Below are positions 35,552 to 43,236 of a stretch of DNA of 64,000 bases, one piece after another. The notes beneath the pieces are model-generated. The model was not told the origin of the DNA, did not search any database, and was given only the letters and a program-made list of their open reading frames with translations. The position numbers were made by a program, and so were the translations under genes. Within the stretch, counting starts at the first letter, position 1; every line of letters begins with the position of its first letter. The DNA lies in NCBI GenBank assembly GCA_963812255.1, contig CAWEUM010000003.1, positions 1,302,001 through 1,366,000 of the forward strand. The letters run 5' to 3'. Origin of the DNA: DATJGR01 sp963812255 (GTDB lineage Bacteria > Pseudomonadota > Gammaproteobacteria > Pseudomonadales > Azotimanducaceae).

Positions 35552-36502
35552 GTGCCCGACGAACAGCATGAATCATATCGGCGTCGCGACCTGACTCTTG
35601 CGATCGTCGTTGGCGTCTTCGTGATCGCTGCGATTTTCAGAGTCGCGCAGACCGCGCAGACGGAACCGGGCAAGGACACCGCAGTCACGGCCGCGTCGAC
35701 ATCCGTCGAATCGAATCGCAAACCGGCCAAAGAGGGGGAACAGGCACCGAATTCTTCGGCCGGCGCCCCGCTAACGGTCGAAGTTGCGTATGCGGGCGCG
35801 ATCGACGCATTACCCGAGACCGCGAAAGTCTACGTATTCATTCGCCCGGTGGGCGAGCGCATGCCGCTTGGAGTGCAGACCTACAGCATCCGTGATCTGC
35901 CGGCAGCGGTCGAGTTCTCGGCGGTGACCCCACAGACCGGCCCCGTCGAAGCCGTCGCCCGGCTGTCGATGAGCGGCGCCGTCGCATTGCAACCCGGCGA
36001 CCTCGAAGTCGCCTCGAAACAGCTCGAATTCGGACAAGCACGACAGACCGTCGCCCTCGTGCTCGGTGGCTCGCGCGCTGCCGCTAACACCGCACCGGCA
36101 ACCATCACAGCGGGCGGCATCGCTGCGCCGACCTCCAACGGCGCGAACGCGGTGGCGAGCACAACTTCGATCCCTGTCCATGTGGCGCTTGCGTCCGATA
36201 TCGAGCTGCCGCCGACAACTGTCGTGTTCTTGATCGCGCGTGCGATGGACGGGAATCCGGCGCCGCTCGCGGTCAAGCGATTCTCGGTGGCCGACCTCCC
36301 CAAGGACGTATCGTTGTCGGACGCCGACGCAATGCTACCGGGCCGTTCGATCAATTCAGCGGTGAACGTCGAACTCGTCGCACGCGCATCGATCAACGGC
36401 AGCGTCAAACCATTGCCGGGTGACTACGAAGGCCGCTCAGCGGTGCTGAAAACCAAGGATGTCACCGCTCCGATCGTGCTGGTGATCGACCACGCCCTGT
36501 AG
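35552..36502 (+). CDS. membrane-anchored protein with two CcmI (CycH) C-terminal-like domains
   Basis: 316 residues. After a short basic start comes one membrane span (LTLAIVVGVFVIAAIF), a linker, and two copies of a domain of about 85 residues. Copy 1 runs from LTVEVAYAGAIDALPE through VYVFIRPVGERMPLGV to LQPGDLEV. Copy 2 runs from IPVHVALASDIELPP through VVFLIARAMDGNPAPLAVKRF to PLPGDYEG. Both follow the pattern of the C-terminal domain of cytochrome c maturation protein CcmI (VFVFAR..GPRMPLAV, MPQPGDL), which binds apocytochrome. GTG start, 8 nt after the previous stop, with AGGTGG upstream. Likely helps mature or hold the cluster's multihaem apoproteins (inference). Confidence 0.75.
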   Translation: MPDEQHESYRRRDLTLAIVVGVFVIAAIFRVAQTAQTEPGKDTAVTAASTSVESNRKPAKEGEQAPNSSAGAPLTVEVAYAGAIDALPETAKVYVFIRPVGERMPLGVQTYSIRDLPAAVEFSAVTPQTGPVEAVARLSMSGAVALQPGDLEVASKQLEFGQARQTVALVLGGSRAAANTAPATITAGGIAAPTSNGANAVASTTSIPVHVALASDIELPPTTVVFLIARAMDGNPAPLAVKRFSVADLPKDVSLSDADAMLPGRSINSAVNVELVARASINGSVKPLPGDYEGRSAVLKTKDVTAPIVLVIDHAL

Positions 36503-36581
36503 CGGCAATCTGGCAGACTCCGCTGGCGGACCGCGAGCGACCAGCCAGAACCCCACAAATGGCCTTCCCCCACCGCCAGTC

Positions 36582-36765
36582 TCACGTCGACAGGGCGGCG
36601 AGTTCAGCCTTCTGCTTGCGTGTGAGTCCCGCGCACACCAGTTGATACGAGTGACCCACGAGGTTCTCGATGCCTCGGATCGACAGGATCGCGAACATCT
36701 TTCCCATGACCTTGTAGATCAACACGCTAGGTGCGGATGCGTTTGCCGCAGACCTGGGACTCGCG
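36582..36765 (-). pseudogene. MmcQ/YjbR-family remnant with internal deletion
   Basis: A minus-strand frame ending in TGA at 36582 reads VLIYKVMGKMFAILSI and, only about ten residues later, HSYQLVCAGLTRKQKAEL. In intact MmcQ/YjbR proteins the corresponding blocks (VFKVGGKMFALLSL and HSYDLVVAGLPKK) are separated by about 50-60 residues including the NKRHWNTV motif, which is missing here. No ribosome site or credible start lies upstream. I read this as a gene with its middle deleted. Confidence 0.6.
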
Positions 36766-36915
36766 ACGGCGCCGGGTTTCGCATCGGAGCAGGCCCTCAG
36801 AGCGACGGTTCGCCGGCCGGGTTGCGTTCCGGCGCCGGGTTCGTCGCGCGACGTTTTGTTTGCGGACGTTTGCGCATTCGACCGCCTTCCTCTTGCGCCA
36901 GCGGCAGTGAGATGT

Positions 36916-37452
36916 TCAACCAGCGCCTCGAGACGTCGTACCGCCGCGCGTCGCGGCGGCTAGGGCACGCAGCAAGACGATGCCTAGAATGCCGACCGGC
37001 ACCGAACTCCACAAGCCAGGGAAATAACCGCCCGCGGCCAACGCAAGTAGCGGATGCACAATGCCATTGGCGGTTGATCCAATCGCGAGAAACCAGATCG
37101 GAATTATGGCCGCACGTGGGTACGCGCCGACCCATGCAACACACAGCAGCCAGACTGCAATCCAAGCCAGATTGAACGACACGAAGAATGAGACTGGCCA
37201 AGACGCGAGGCCAAGCAGCTCGGGGAATCGAATGTAGAAGCCAGTGAGTGCCTCTTCGGCGAAGTGACAGATGTGCAGCGCGACGCCGACGCAGACCAGC
37301 CACCTGACAAGTCCGAGCTGGTCGCGGGCGATCGCGTCGCGAGAGACGCCAAGCGACACAGCGACGATTACCGCAAGCGTGAGACCAGCCGTACCGGTGA
37401 GGATGCTCTGGAGTTGTTCGAACATGGCACCGAAACCTGTCGAGCCAGCCAT
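36916..37452 (-). CDS. HXXEE domain membrane protein
   Basis: 178 residues with about five membrane spans. The family motif HxxEE is present as HFAEE in ICHFAEEALTGFYIRFPEL, and later polar residues in SFNLAWIAVW and NGIVHPLLAL fit the conserved positions of the HXXEE family, whose function is not established. A second ATG at 37425 (MFEQLQ) is a possible start. It is the last gene of a minus-strand run that also has the methyltransferase and cupin genes. Confidence 0.75.
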   Translation of the reverse strand: MAGSTGFGAMFEQLQSILTGTAGLTLAVIVAVSLGVSRDAIARDQLGLVRWLVCVGVALHICHFAEEALTGFYIRFPELLGLASWPVSFFVSFNLAWIAVWLLCVAWVGAYPRAAIIPIWFLAIGSTANGIVHPLLALAAGGYFPGLWSSVPVGILGIVLLRALAAATRGGTTSRGAG

Positions 37453-37482
37453 CGCTCACTCAACGCCCGAGTTGACGTGTAC

Positions 37483-37992
37483 TCACTTGTACTGTCGCAG
37501 CGACCAGCCAACCAGTTTGGGGTTGACGGGCTTCGAGAACCTCCACTGGCCTTCGTCAATCAGTCTCCTCAGATTGTCCGCAAGCGCCGCGCAATCGAAG
37601 TACCGAATCGCGCCGGCCTCCAGCACCGGATACACGGCAAGCGAGCATTGGACACAACAGTGCGAGCCTTTCGGAAAACCACGGTGGAAATGCGAGCGCA
37701 TGATTCCGAAGGCGAGGTCCTTTTCCACAGTCTCGTAAAACACCGAGCCGCCATACCTACGGCCAAACACCTTCTGACCGGCGATCAACACGGCGCCTTT
37801 GAGAAACGTACCGACTGGCGCTCCCGAGACCGAAAAACCGCCGGGGTGTCGAATGGTCTTGGGCAAGCTCAGATGAGGAAACGATTCGAGTTGCACCGGA
37901 ACGGCGTCACGAACGAAAGCGACGTCAGCCGGCGCTAGCTTGCCTTTCGATCGCGCGCGCTCGGCGACCGTCCACAGCCTGTCGAGGTCCAG
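37483..37992 (-). CDS. hypothetical protein, probable CTG start
   Basis: No family recognised. The frame ends at 37483. The first ATG/GTG/TTG-type codon is GTG 37896, but in-frame protein-like sequence (LDRLWTVAERARSKGKL) continues upstream to CTG 37992, and GGAGAGGAG sits 6 nt before that CTG. A start there gives 169 residues. Conserved-looking features are GGSVFYETVEKDLAFG and a cluster CCVQC with another Cys 20 residues on (YFDC), which could bind a metal. No signal peptide or membrane span. Sits 42 nt after the methyltransferase stop on the same strand. Confidence 0.6.
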   Translation of the reverse strand: MDLDRLWTVAERARSKGKLAPADVAFVRDAVPVQLESFPHLSLPKTIRHPGGFSVSGAPVGTFLKGAVLIAGQKVFGRRYGGSVFYETVEKDLAFGIMRSHFHRGFPKGSHCCVQCSLAVYPVLEAGAIRYFDCAALADNLRRLIDEGQWRFSKPVNPKLVGWSLRQYK

Positions 37993-38034
37993 CGTTCTCT
38001 CTCCTCTCCAACGACCCGGTTCAGGCGCGAAGCC

Positions 38035-38820
38035 TCACCTATCGTCCCCTTCCTTCATCCCCAGCGTAAAGCCGAACCGCTGCGCGCAGACGAACCGGCC
38101 ATTCGGCTCGCAGTCGAGTAGCTCTGCGCGCAGATCCGCTTCGAAACGACCGGCTTTATTCCCCAGAACCCGACGCGATGCAACGGAAGTTGAGAACATG
38201 AAGCCAATGATCGATTCACACGTCCAGACCCATTCGACGACATGCTCGTGCTCTTCGACCTTCAGACCAACCTCGCACAATGCGTCGCTGGGGCCACCCC
38301 ATTTGTTTGTGTTGGGCGCGCCCAGTGACCGGCCCGTCCATTTGTTGACGACGTCGACGAGGACCCGTTTCCACGCCTCTTCGCCCCGCCATACGGGCTC
38401 GGCACCAAGCGTTGCGAGTGAGCCGCGAGGTTGAAGCCACTGCATGGCTTGGGTGAGGACGCGCTTCTGATCAAGCCGGTGAAACGCTTCGCCGATCGTG
38501 ATGAGTTCGAACGAGTGCCTACCAAGTTGCAGTTCCTCGACCTGTTCCACACGCCACGCGATGTTGGTAACACCGCGTACCCCCGCTTCACGTTCTCCGA
38601 CTGAAATCATCTCGGTTTCGAGGTCGACAGCCAGCACGCTCGCAAAATATGGCGCCATCGGAATCGCCACCCGGCCCGGTCCACACGCGAGATCCAGCAA
38701 AGTACCGGATCCGCGCGTCCCTGCGTCAGACCGCAGTTGGGACAAAAACGGCTCCGGATATGGCGGGCGGTAGCGAACGTAGTCGTTCGCGGTGCCGCTG
38801 AAGGCAGTTGATTTGGTCAA
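38035..38820 (-). CDS. class I SAM-dependent methyltransferase
   Basis: 261-residue methyltransferase: motif I LLDLACGPGRVAIPM, acidic ribose-binding residue in LAVDLETEM, and ELITIGEAFHRLD as the post-motif strand. The N-terminal FSGTANDYVRYRPPYP is typical of the UbiE/Trm-like small-molecule methyltransferases. TTG start at 38820 overlaps the previous stop as TTGA, so translation is coupled to the cupin gene. Substrate unknown. Confidence 0.85.
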   Translation of the reverse strand: MTKSTAFSGTANDYVRYRPPYPEPFLSQLRSDAGTRGSGTLLDLACGPGRVAIPMAPYFASVLAVDLETEMISVGEREAGVRGVTNIAWRVEQVEELQLGRHSFELITIGEAFHRLDQKRVLTQAMQWLQPRGSLATLGAEPVWRGEEAWKRVLVDVVNKWTGRSLGAPNTNKWGGPSDALCEVGLKVEEHEHVVEWVWTCESIIGFMFSTSVASRRVLGNKAGRFEADLRAELLDCEPNGRFVCAQRFGFTLGMKEGDDR

Positions 38821-39335
38821 GAAGCGCTGTTGTCTCTGTCCACGTCTGAATTGAGGGGATCACGGTCATAGTATTCCACGGTGGTCTCCGCCCGAAACAT
38901 CTTGCGAAGGCCAGGCTGGCTGGGCTGGCCGGTGACGATTAGAACCTTCTGCGTATCGGGGTACTCGCACGCATCCACTTCCGACAGCGTTGAGAGAGCC
39001 AGGTACCGCATGGTCATGTGGCCGGTGTTGATGATCTGGTGCGCAACCTCCGGTCCGCCCGGCGGGCACGCGATGACATCGTGTTTGCGGATCGGGTAGC
39101 GCTGGTCACCGAAGCGAAGTTCTCCTTCACCTTCGACGATCAGGAACATTTCCTCTTCGCCGTGATGGCTGTGGAATGGACATTGGACCTTGCCGGGCGG
39201 CAGCACCGTCAGGTTGTAACCGAGTTTTTTTGCACCGATGTGATCACTGATCCGGCCGCGGCTCGAGGTGTAGGGACCGTTCACCTCGATATCGTCGAAT
39301 TCGACCTCGTCGAGGTTTTTGATTGGTTTTTCCAT
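38817..39335 (-). CDS. cupin domain protein
   Basis: 172 residues with one cupin barrel. Motif 1 is PFHSHHGEEEMFLIVEGEGE, with the metal-binding His-x-His-(x)n-Glu set, and motif 2 is PGGPEVAHQIINTG. ATG 39335 is used since AGGTGG lies upstream; an in-frame GTG at 39344 is less likely. Cupins of this size bind small ligands or act as dioxygenases/isomerases. Coupled to the downstream methyltransferase by a TTGA overlap. Confidence 0.85.
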   Translation of the reverse strand: MEKPIKNLDEVEFDDIEVNGPYTSSRGRISDHIGAKKLGYNLTVLPPGKVQCPFHSHHGEEEMFLIVEGEGELRFGDQRYPIRKHDVIACPPGGPEVAHQIINTGHMTMRYLALSTLSEVDACEYPDTQKVLIVTGQPSQPGLRKMFRAETTVEYYDRDPLNSDVDRDNSAS

Positions 39336-39391
39336 CCGATCCACCTGAGTTTTTAGAACGGTACTTCAGAACCAATGATCGGCCGCCCAGC

Positions 39392-40609
39392 CTACAGTCC
39401 GATGCGTAGCGCAACGCTCCAGTAGAATGTCTCGCGCACCCCGGGCGCACACCCTGCCAACTGCCGTTCGCAAATCGCAACGGCGGATGCCGTACCCTCG
39501 ACGTGCGGATAGTCGCTGGAGAAACACAACATCTCCGGCGGAACCTGGTCCAACACCGGACGCAGCGGCTCGTTCACGACGAGTGGCGTCACCCTGACCT
39601 GGCGGCGCAAATACTCCGTGGGCGCCAAAGGCAGTTTGTATGCGGTGCCCGCAAAGTCCGGGCGGAACTCGCCATCCGCCAGCTGTTCGCGCTTGGCGCG
39701 ACCGACCGCATGGTCGAGCACGGTCATCAAGTGCGGCAGCCAGGAGATGCCGACTTCCTCCACTACCACCGTCAGCTTCGGGTGCCGTTCGAGCACACCG
39801 TCGAAGATCAACGCACCCAGCAGCAGCTGCGGCCCGAGCTGCGGTGCGATCACCATGCTCAACAGGCCGTAGGTCGTGAGATCGTTCGTACCGTTGTTGG
39901 CCCAACCGAACTGGATGCGCTCACGCGAGAACCCTACGTGCGCGATGGCCGCCATGCCGAGATCTTCGGCGGCCGACCAGACCGGTTCGAAGTCAGGGTG
40001 AGTAATCGAGCGTGCCAGGGCGCTGCGGCCGACGCCGACCGGCGATTCACCGATAGCGAAGCTGCGACTGCCGAGCGCACGCATCCGCGTCATCTCGGCG
40101 ATCGATCCCGGTACGTCATTCAGGTCGATCTGCGTGACGGGCATCAGTCGATCGGTGTGCCCGTGCACCATGCCCATCGCCCAACGATTCCAGGTCTGGC
40201 GGATGCGCGGGATCAGATCGCCACGGCGCGCGCGCGCGGCCTGCACGATGGGATTCACGAGGAACGACGGGTTCAGGAACTGGACGTCGATGCCCTCCGC
40301 GTCGCATACCTTCAGTCGCGCTTCGGCGTCGTAGACAGGATCGCCCGAAAGCTCGGATTGCTGCGCGGGCTGACGGGTATCGGTCATCTCCAGATGACGC
40401 ACGAAGCCTGGCAGCACCGTGTCCCAGGCCGCGTCTGGTTGTTGCGCGACAGGCAACTGTGCGAGCGCCGGGTTGTTGATGCCGAAAACCGCATCGGCCA
40501 CGTCGATGAAGCGTAGCGGCGGGCCCAGCTGCTCGGCGAGCGCGGCATCCGTGTGCCGGATCCAGTCCACGGGTTCGTGAAAGTGGGCGTCGACGTCGAT
40601 TATTCGCAT
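39392..40609 (-). CDS. amidohydrolase (COG2159, ACMSD-like metal-dependent hydrolase)
   Basis: 405 residues of the aminocarboxymuconate-semialdehyde decarboxylase-like branch of the amidohydrolase superfamily. Metal ligands: HxH in IIDVDAHFHEP, His in IAHVGF, Asp in CFSSDYPHVEG. Enzymes of this branch decarboxylate or hydrolyse aromatic-derived acids. GAGGAA lies upstream of ATG 40609; the frame opens 26 codons earlier without homology. It is followed after 56 bp by the cupin gene, so an aromatic-degradation role with that cupin is possible but unproven. Confidence 0.87.
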   Translation of the reverse strand: MRIIDVDAHFHEPVDWIRHTDAALAEQLGPPLRFIDVADAVFGINNPALAQLPVAQQPDAAWDTVLPGFVRHLEMTDTRQPAQQSELSGDPVYDAEARLKVCDAEGIDVQFLNPSFLVNPIVQAARARRGDLIPRIRQTWNRWAMGMVHGHTDRLMPVTQIDLNDVPGSIAEMTRMRALGSRSFAIGESPVGVGRSALARSITHPDFEPVWSAAEDLGMAAIAHVGFSRERIQFGWANNGTNDLTTYGLLSMVIAPQLGPQLLLGALIFDGVLERHPKLTVVVEEVGISWLPHLMTVLDHAVGRAKREQLADGEFRPDFAGTAYKLPLAPTEYLRRQVRVTPLVVNEPLRPVLDQVPPEMLCFSSDYPHVEGTASAVAICERQLAGCAPGVRETFYWSVALRIGL

Positions 40610-40759
40610 GGATGATTTCCTCGGATCGCGACTCGTCGGGTTGATCCTGATCCAACTCTCAGAGGTATCGCAACCAGGCGATTGCAAGGTAGAGGTTTTC
40701 TACAACGACATCCATGGACGTTTCTCCCGAGGCCATGAGGATGTCGGTCGCTCCGCTGG

Positions 40760-41461
40760 CTAAGCGTCATTGGCGAGCGCGTATTCGGCCGCACTTCGTG
40801 CATGGATCGCCGCGGTATCGAATAGCGGGACGGTCGAATCGTTCGGGCCTACCAGAAGCGATATCTCTGTGCAGCCGAGAATGAGCGCCTGCGCGCCGCC
40901 GGCAACCAGCGCCTCCATGACGTCCTTGTACTTCTTCCTGGATGTGGAGAAGGCCTTGCCGAGACACAGTTCCTCGTAGATCACGCGGTGTACGACTTCC
41001 CTTTCTTCCAGGCTCGGAACGAGCACCTCCAACCCATGACGCCGAGCGAGGCGCTGCTTATAGAAATCCTGTTCCATCGTGAACCTGGTTCCGAGAAGGC
41101 CGACTTTGGAGTATCCGGCAGCCTTGATCGCGTGCGCCGTTGGGTCCGCGATATGCAGCAGTGGAATTCGCACGGAGGACTCGATGGTAGCGGCCACCTT
41201 GTGCATCGTGTTCGTGCATAGAACCAGGAAGTCGGCACCGGCGACCTCGACGGAGCGGGCTGCGTCCGCCAGCAATCGCGCAGCAGCTCCCCACTCGTTG
41301 GCATGCTGCAGTTGCTCGATCTCTTGGAAGTCGACGCTGAACATCACGATCTTCGCGGAGTGAAGACCGCCGAGTCGATGCTTCACCGTCTCGTTCACGA
41401 TGCGGTAGTAGGAAACCGTCGATTCCCAACTCATGCCGCCGAGGAGGCCAATTGTCTTCAT
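40760..41461 (-). CDS. aspartate/glutamate racemase family protein
   Basis: 233-residue PLP-independent amino-acid racemase. Start MKTIGLLGGMSWESTVSYY is the family's first strand and glycine loop. Both catalytic cysteines are present, in VLCTNTMHK and LILGCTEIS. The branch resembles YgeA/aspartate racemases rather than glutamate racemase MurI, so a broad-specificity racemase not needed for peptidoglycan is likely. Frame opens upstream to 41548, but homology begins at ATG 41461. Confidence 0.9.
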   Translation of the reverse strand: MKTIGLLGGMSWESTVSYYRIVNETVKHRLGGLHSAKIVMFSVDFQEIEQLQHANEWGAAARLLADAARSVEVAGADFLVLCTNTMHKVAATIESSVRIPLLHIADPTAHAIKAAGYSKVGLLGTRFTMEQDFYKQRLARRHGLEVLVPSLEEREVVHRVIYEELCLGKAFSTSRKKYKDVMEALVAGGAQALILGCTEISLLVGPNDSTVPLFDTAAIHARSAAEYALANDA

Positions 41462-41551
41462 GGCGTGGACATTCCCAAATTGAAGGACAACGGAACCACA
41501 GAGGCACGCTGCGCTTGAAGTCATATCAGTCGAATCAGATGAACGCACCGA

Positions 41552-42305
41552 CTATCTCGACGGGCCCACTGTCGACCTGGTCGCCACGATGATCTGGTGG
41601 GGTGAGTCGGACGTGAACGTCGATCTGTCGAAATCGCCATATTTCGCCACAATCGAAAAGCCTGCGTACCGTACCAAGGCGTCCAACTCCTGCGGAAAGA
41701 AAATTCGCAACTGCAATTGCGTGTCGAACGCTCGATCCCCGATCCGGTAGTGCCAAGTCGATCGAAGGAGCTGAGTTGCCCGTTCGTAGGTCGCCGTTTC
41801 TGTTACGACAACTTCGTTGGACGATTCCGGATCGCGGTAGCGCGAGATCTCTCGAGCCTCATCGGGCTTCTGGCAAAGCATGCGCAGATCGGGGGTTGAA
41901 CATGGTGATGACGAATCGGCCGTCGCTATCGAGATGCTCATGTACCCGTGCGAAAAAGCGCTGCACGTCATCTGCGGTGTGGAGATGTCCAAGGGAGTTG
42001 AATGCGATGATGACAAGTCGGAACCGACGCCCCAGTTGCATGTTGCGCATATCACCGAGCAGAAATGATGCTCTCGAACCAGCTTTCTCAATCGCTCGAT
42101 TGAGCATCTCCTGTTCGAGGTCGACGCCGGTGACCAAGTGGCCGTCCTCAAGCAGCGGTATTGCGATCCGACCCGTCCCGCAGGCGACTTCCAGAATCGA
42201 GCCTCCGATCTCCGCGGCGATCCTGCGAAAGAACTCCACGTCCTTCGTCAAATGCCCGTGTTGAGCGTCGTATTGCGCGCCTCGAGCGTAAAAGCCTTCA
42301 TTCAT
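41552..42305 (-). pseudogene. class I SAM-dependent methyltransferase, frameshifted
   Basis: The first frame (from ATG 42305) reads the methyltransferase core: ILEVACGTGRIAIPLL, TGVDLEQEMLNRA, and FVITMFNP. It then loses sense, while a second frame continues the same fold with LRMLCQKPDE, DTQLQLRIFFPQELDAL and YGDFDRS. The break sits at a run of five C (minus strand, 41891-41895). Removing one C joins the frames exactly into 250 residues, the usual length. Either a recent single-base insertion or a sequencing error in a homopolymer. Confidence 0.85.
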
Positions 42306-42404
42306 CTGCGATCTCCACCGTTTGGTGCACTGCCATCCATCGATTCTCCAACGCCTCGTACAGCCGCGCGTCTTCGGGCCCGCCGATCGGCCGTGCGAAC
42401 CCGT

Positions 42405-43049
42405 TCAGCGGAGCGCGGGCCCGTCCGTTGCAACCCGCCGCGGTTCGATCGGTGTGAGAACCGGCGCGCGGTCCTCGATCACTTGCGCGGCGTCCAGCAG
42501 TAGAGGCTCCTGAAATCGCGCGCCGATGAGCTGGACACCTTGTGGCAGACCACCGTCGCTGCCGACAGGCACCGCGCAGGCGGGCAGCCCGAGAATGTTG
42601 ACGGGCACGACCATACGCATCGCCTTCGCGATCCTGGCAACGTGCGAGACGTCCTCGTCCACGACCCAGGGACGCTCGCAACACACGGGGGAGAGAACCA
42701 CCGGATGGTCGTGAAAGAACCGCGACCACGCAGAGCCGGACTGGTACACGGCCTCGCACACGGCACGCTGCGCCGCCTGATCAACGGGCTTGAATACACC
42801 CTGGACGAGGCACGCTTATACGAATGGCACACCGGCGAACGGTCCCAGCGACCTTCCGGCGGAAACCGCGCGGTCGACAACCGCGGCATCTGCGCGAGCG
42901 TCCGCGGCCAGCGTAACCGTCACCGCATTGACCGCCGGATTGACCTCCTCGATTCGAGCCAGAAAAGCGTCCACTACCTCAGCCGACGTGACCTTTCCTG
43001 ACGCGATCATTCGAGCCTCTCCGGCTCCTCTTCTACACAGCTCGTCCAC
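42405..43049 (-). pseudogene. amidase signature family gene with its middle deleted
   Basis: The N-terminal 77 residues from 43049 match amidase starts (MIASGKVTSAEVVDAFLARI, GPFAGVPF) and stop at 42816. In another frame, 42405-42815 carries the C-terminal third (WSRFFHDHPVVLSPV, VNILGLPACAVPVG, LPQGVQLIGARFQEPLLLDA, VLTPIEPR). The central part with the Ser-cis-Ser-Lys catalytic residues and the GGSSGG motif, about 250 residues, is missing, so no amidase activity is possible. Clear deletion remnant. Confidence 0.85.
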
Positions 43050-43236
43050 ACGACTATCCTCTTGCGCCGGCCCCCTCGGACGAATAGTTGGGTATCACGG
43101 AATCCAATACGGACGAGCAGAACGAATTGCTGGATACATGAGATGGCTTCTCCCCTTGCGCTTTCTCCTGATCTCCAGCCGTGAGCAACGAATATAGCGG
43201 GATGATTCCGCTGTTGCGATGAGTGATCGCAGGGAA

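Noticed and set aside
36642..37175. 177-codon plus-strand frame
   Set aside because: Antisense to the HXXEE membrane protein and the YjbR remnant; polar, Arg-rich, no homology.
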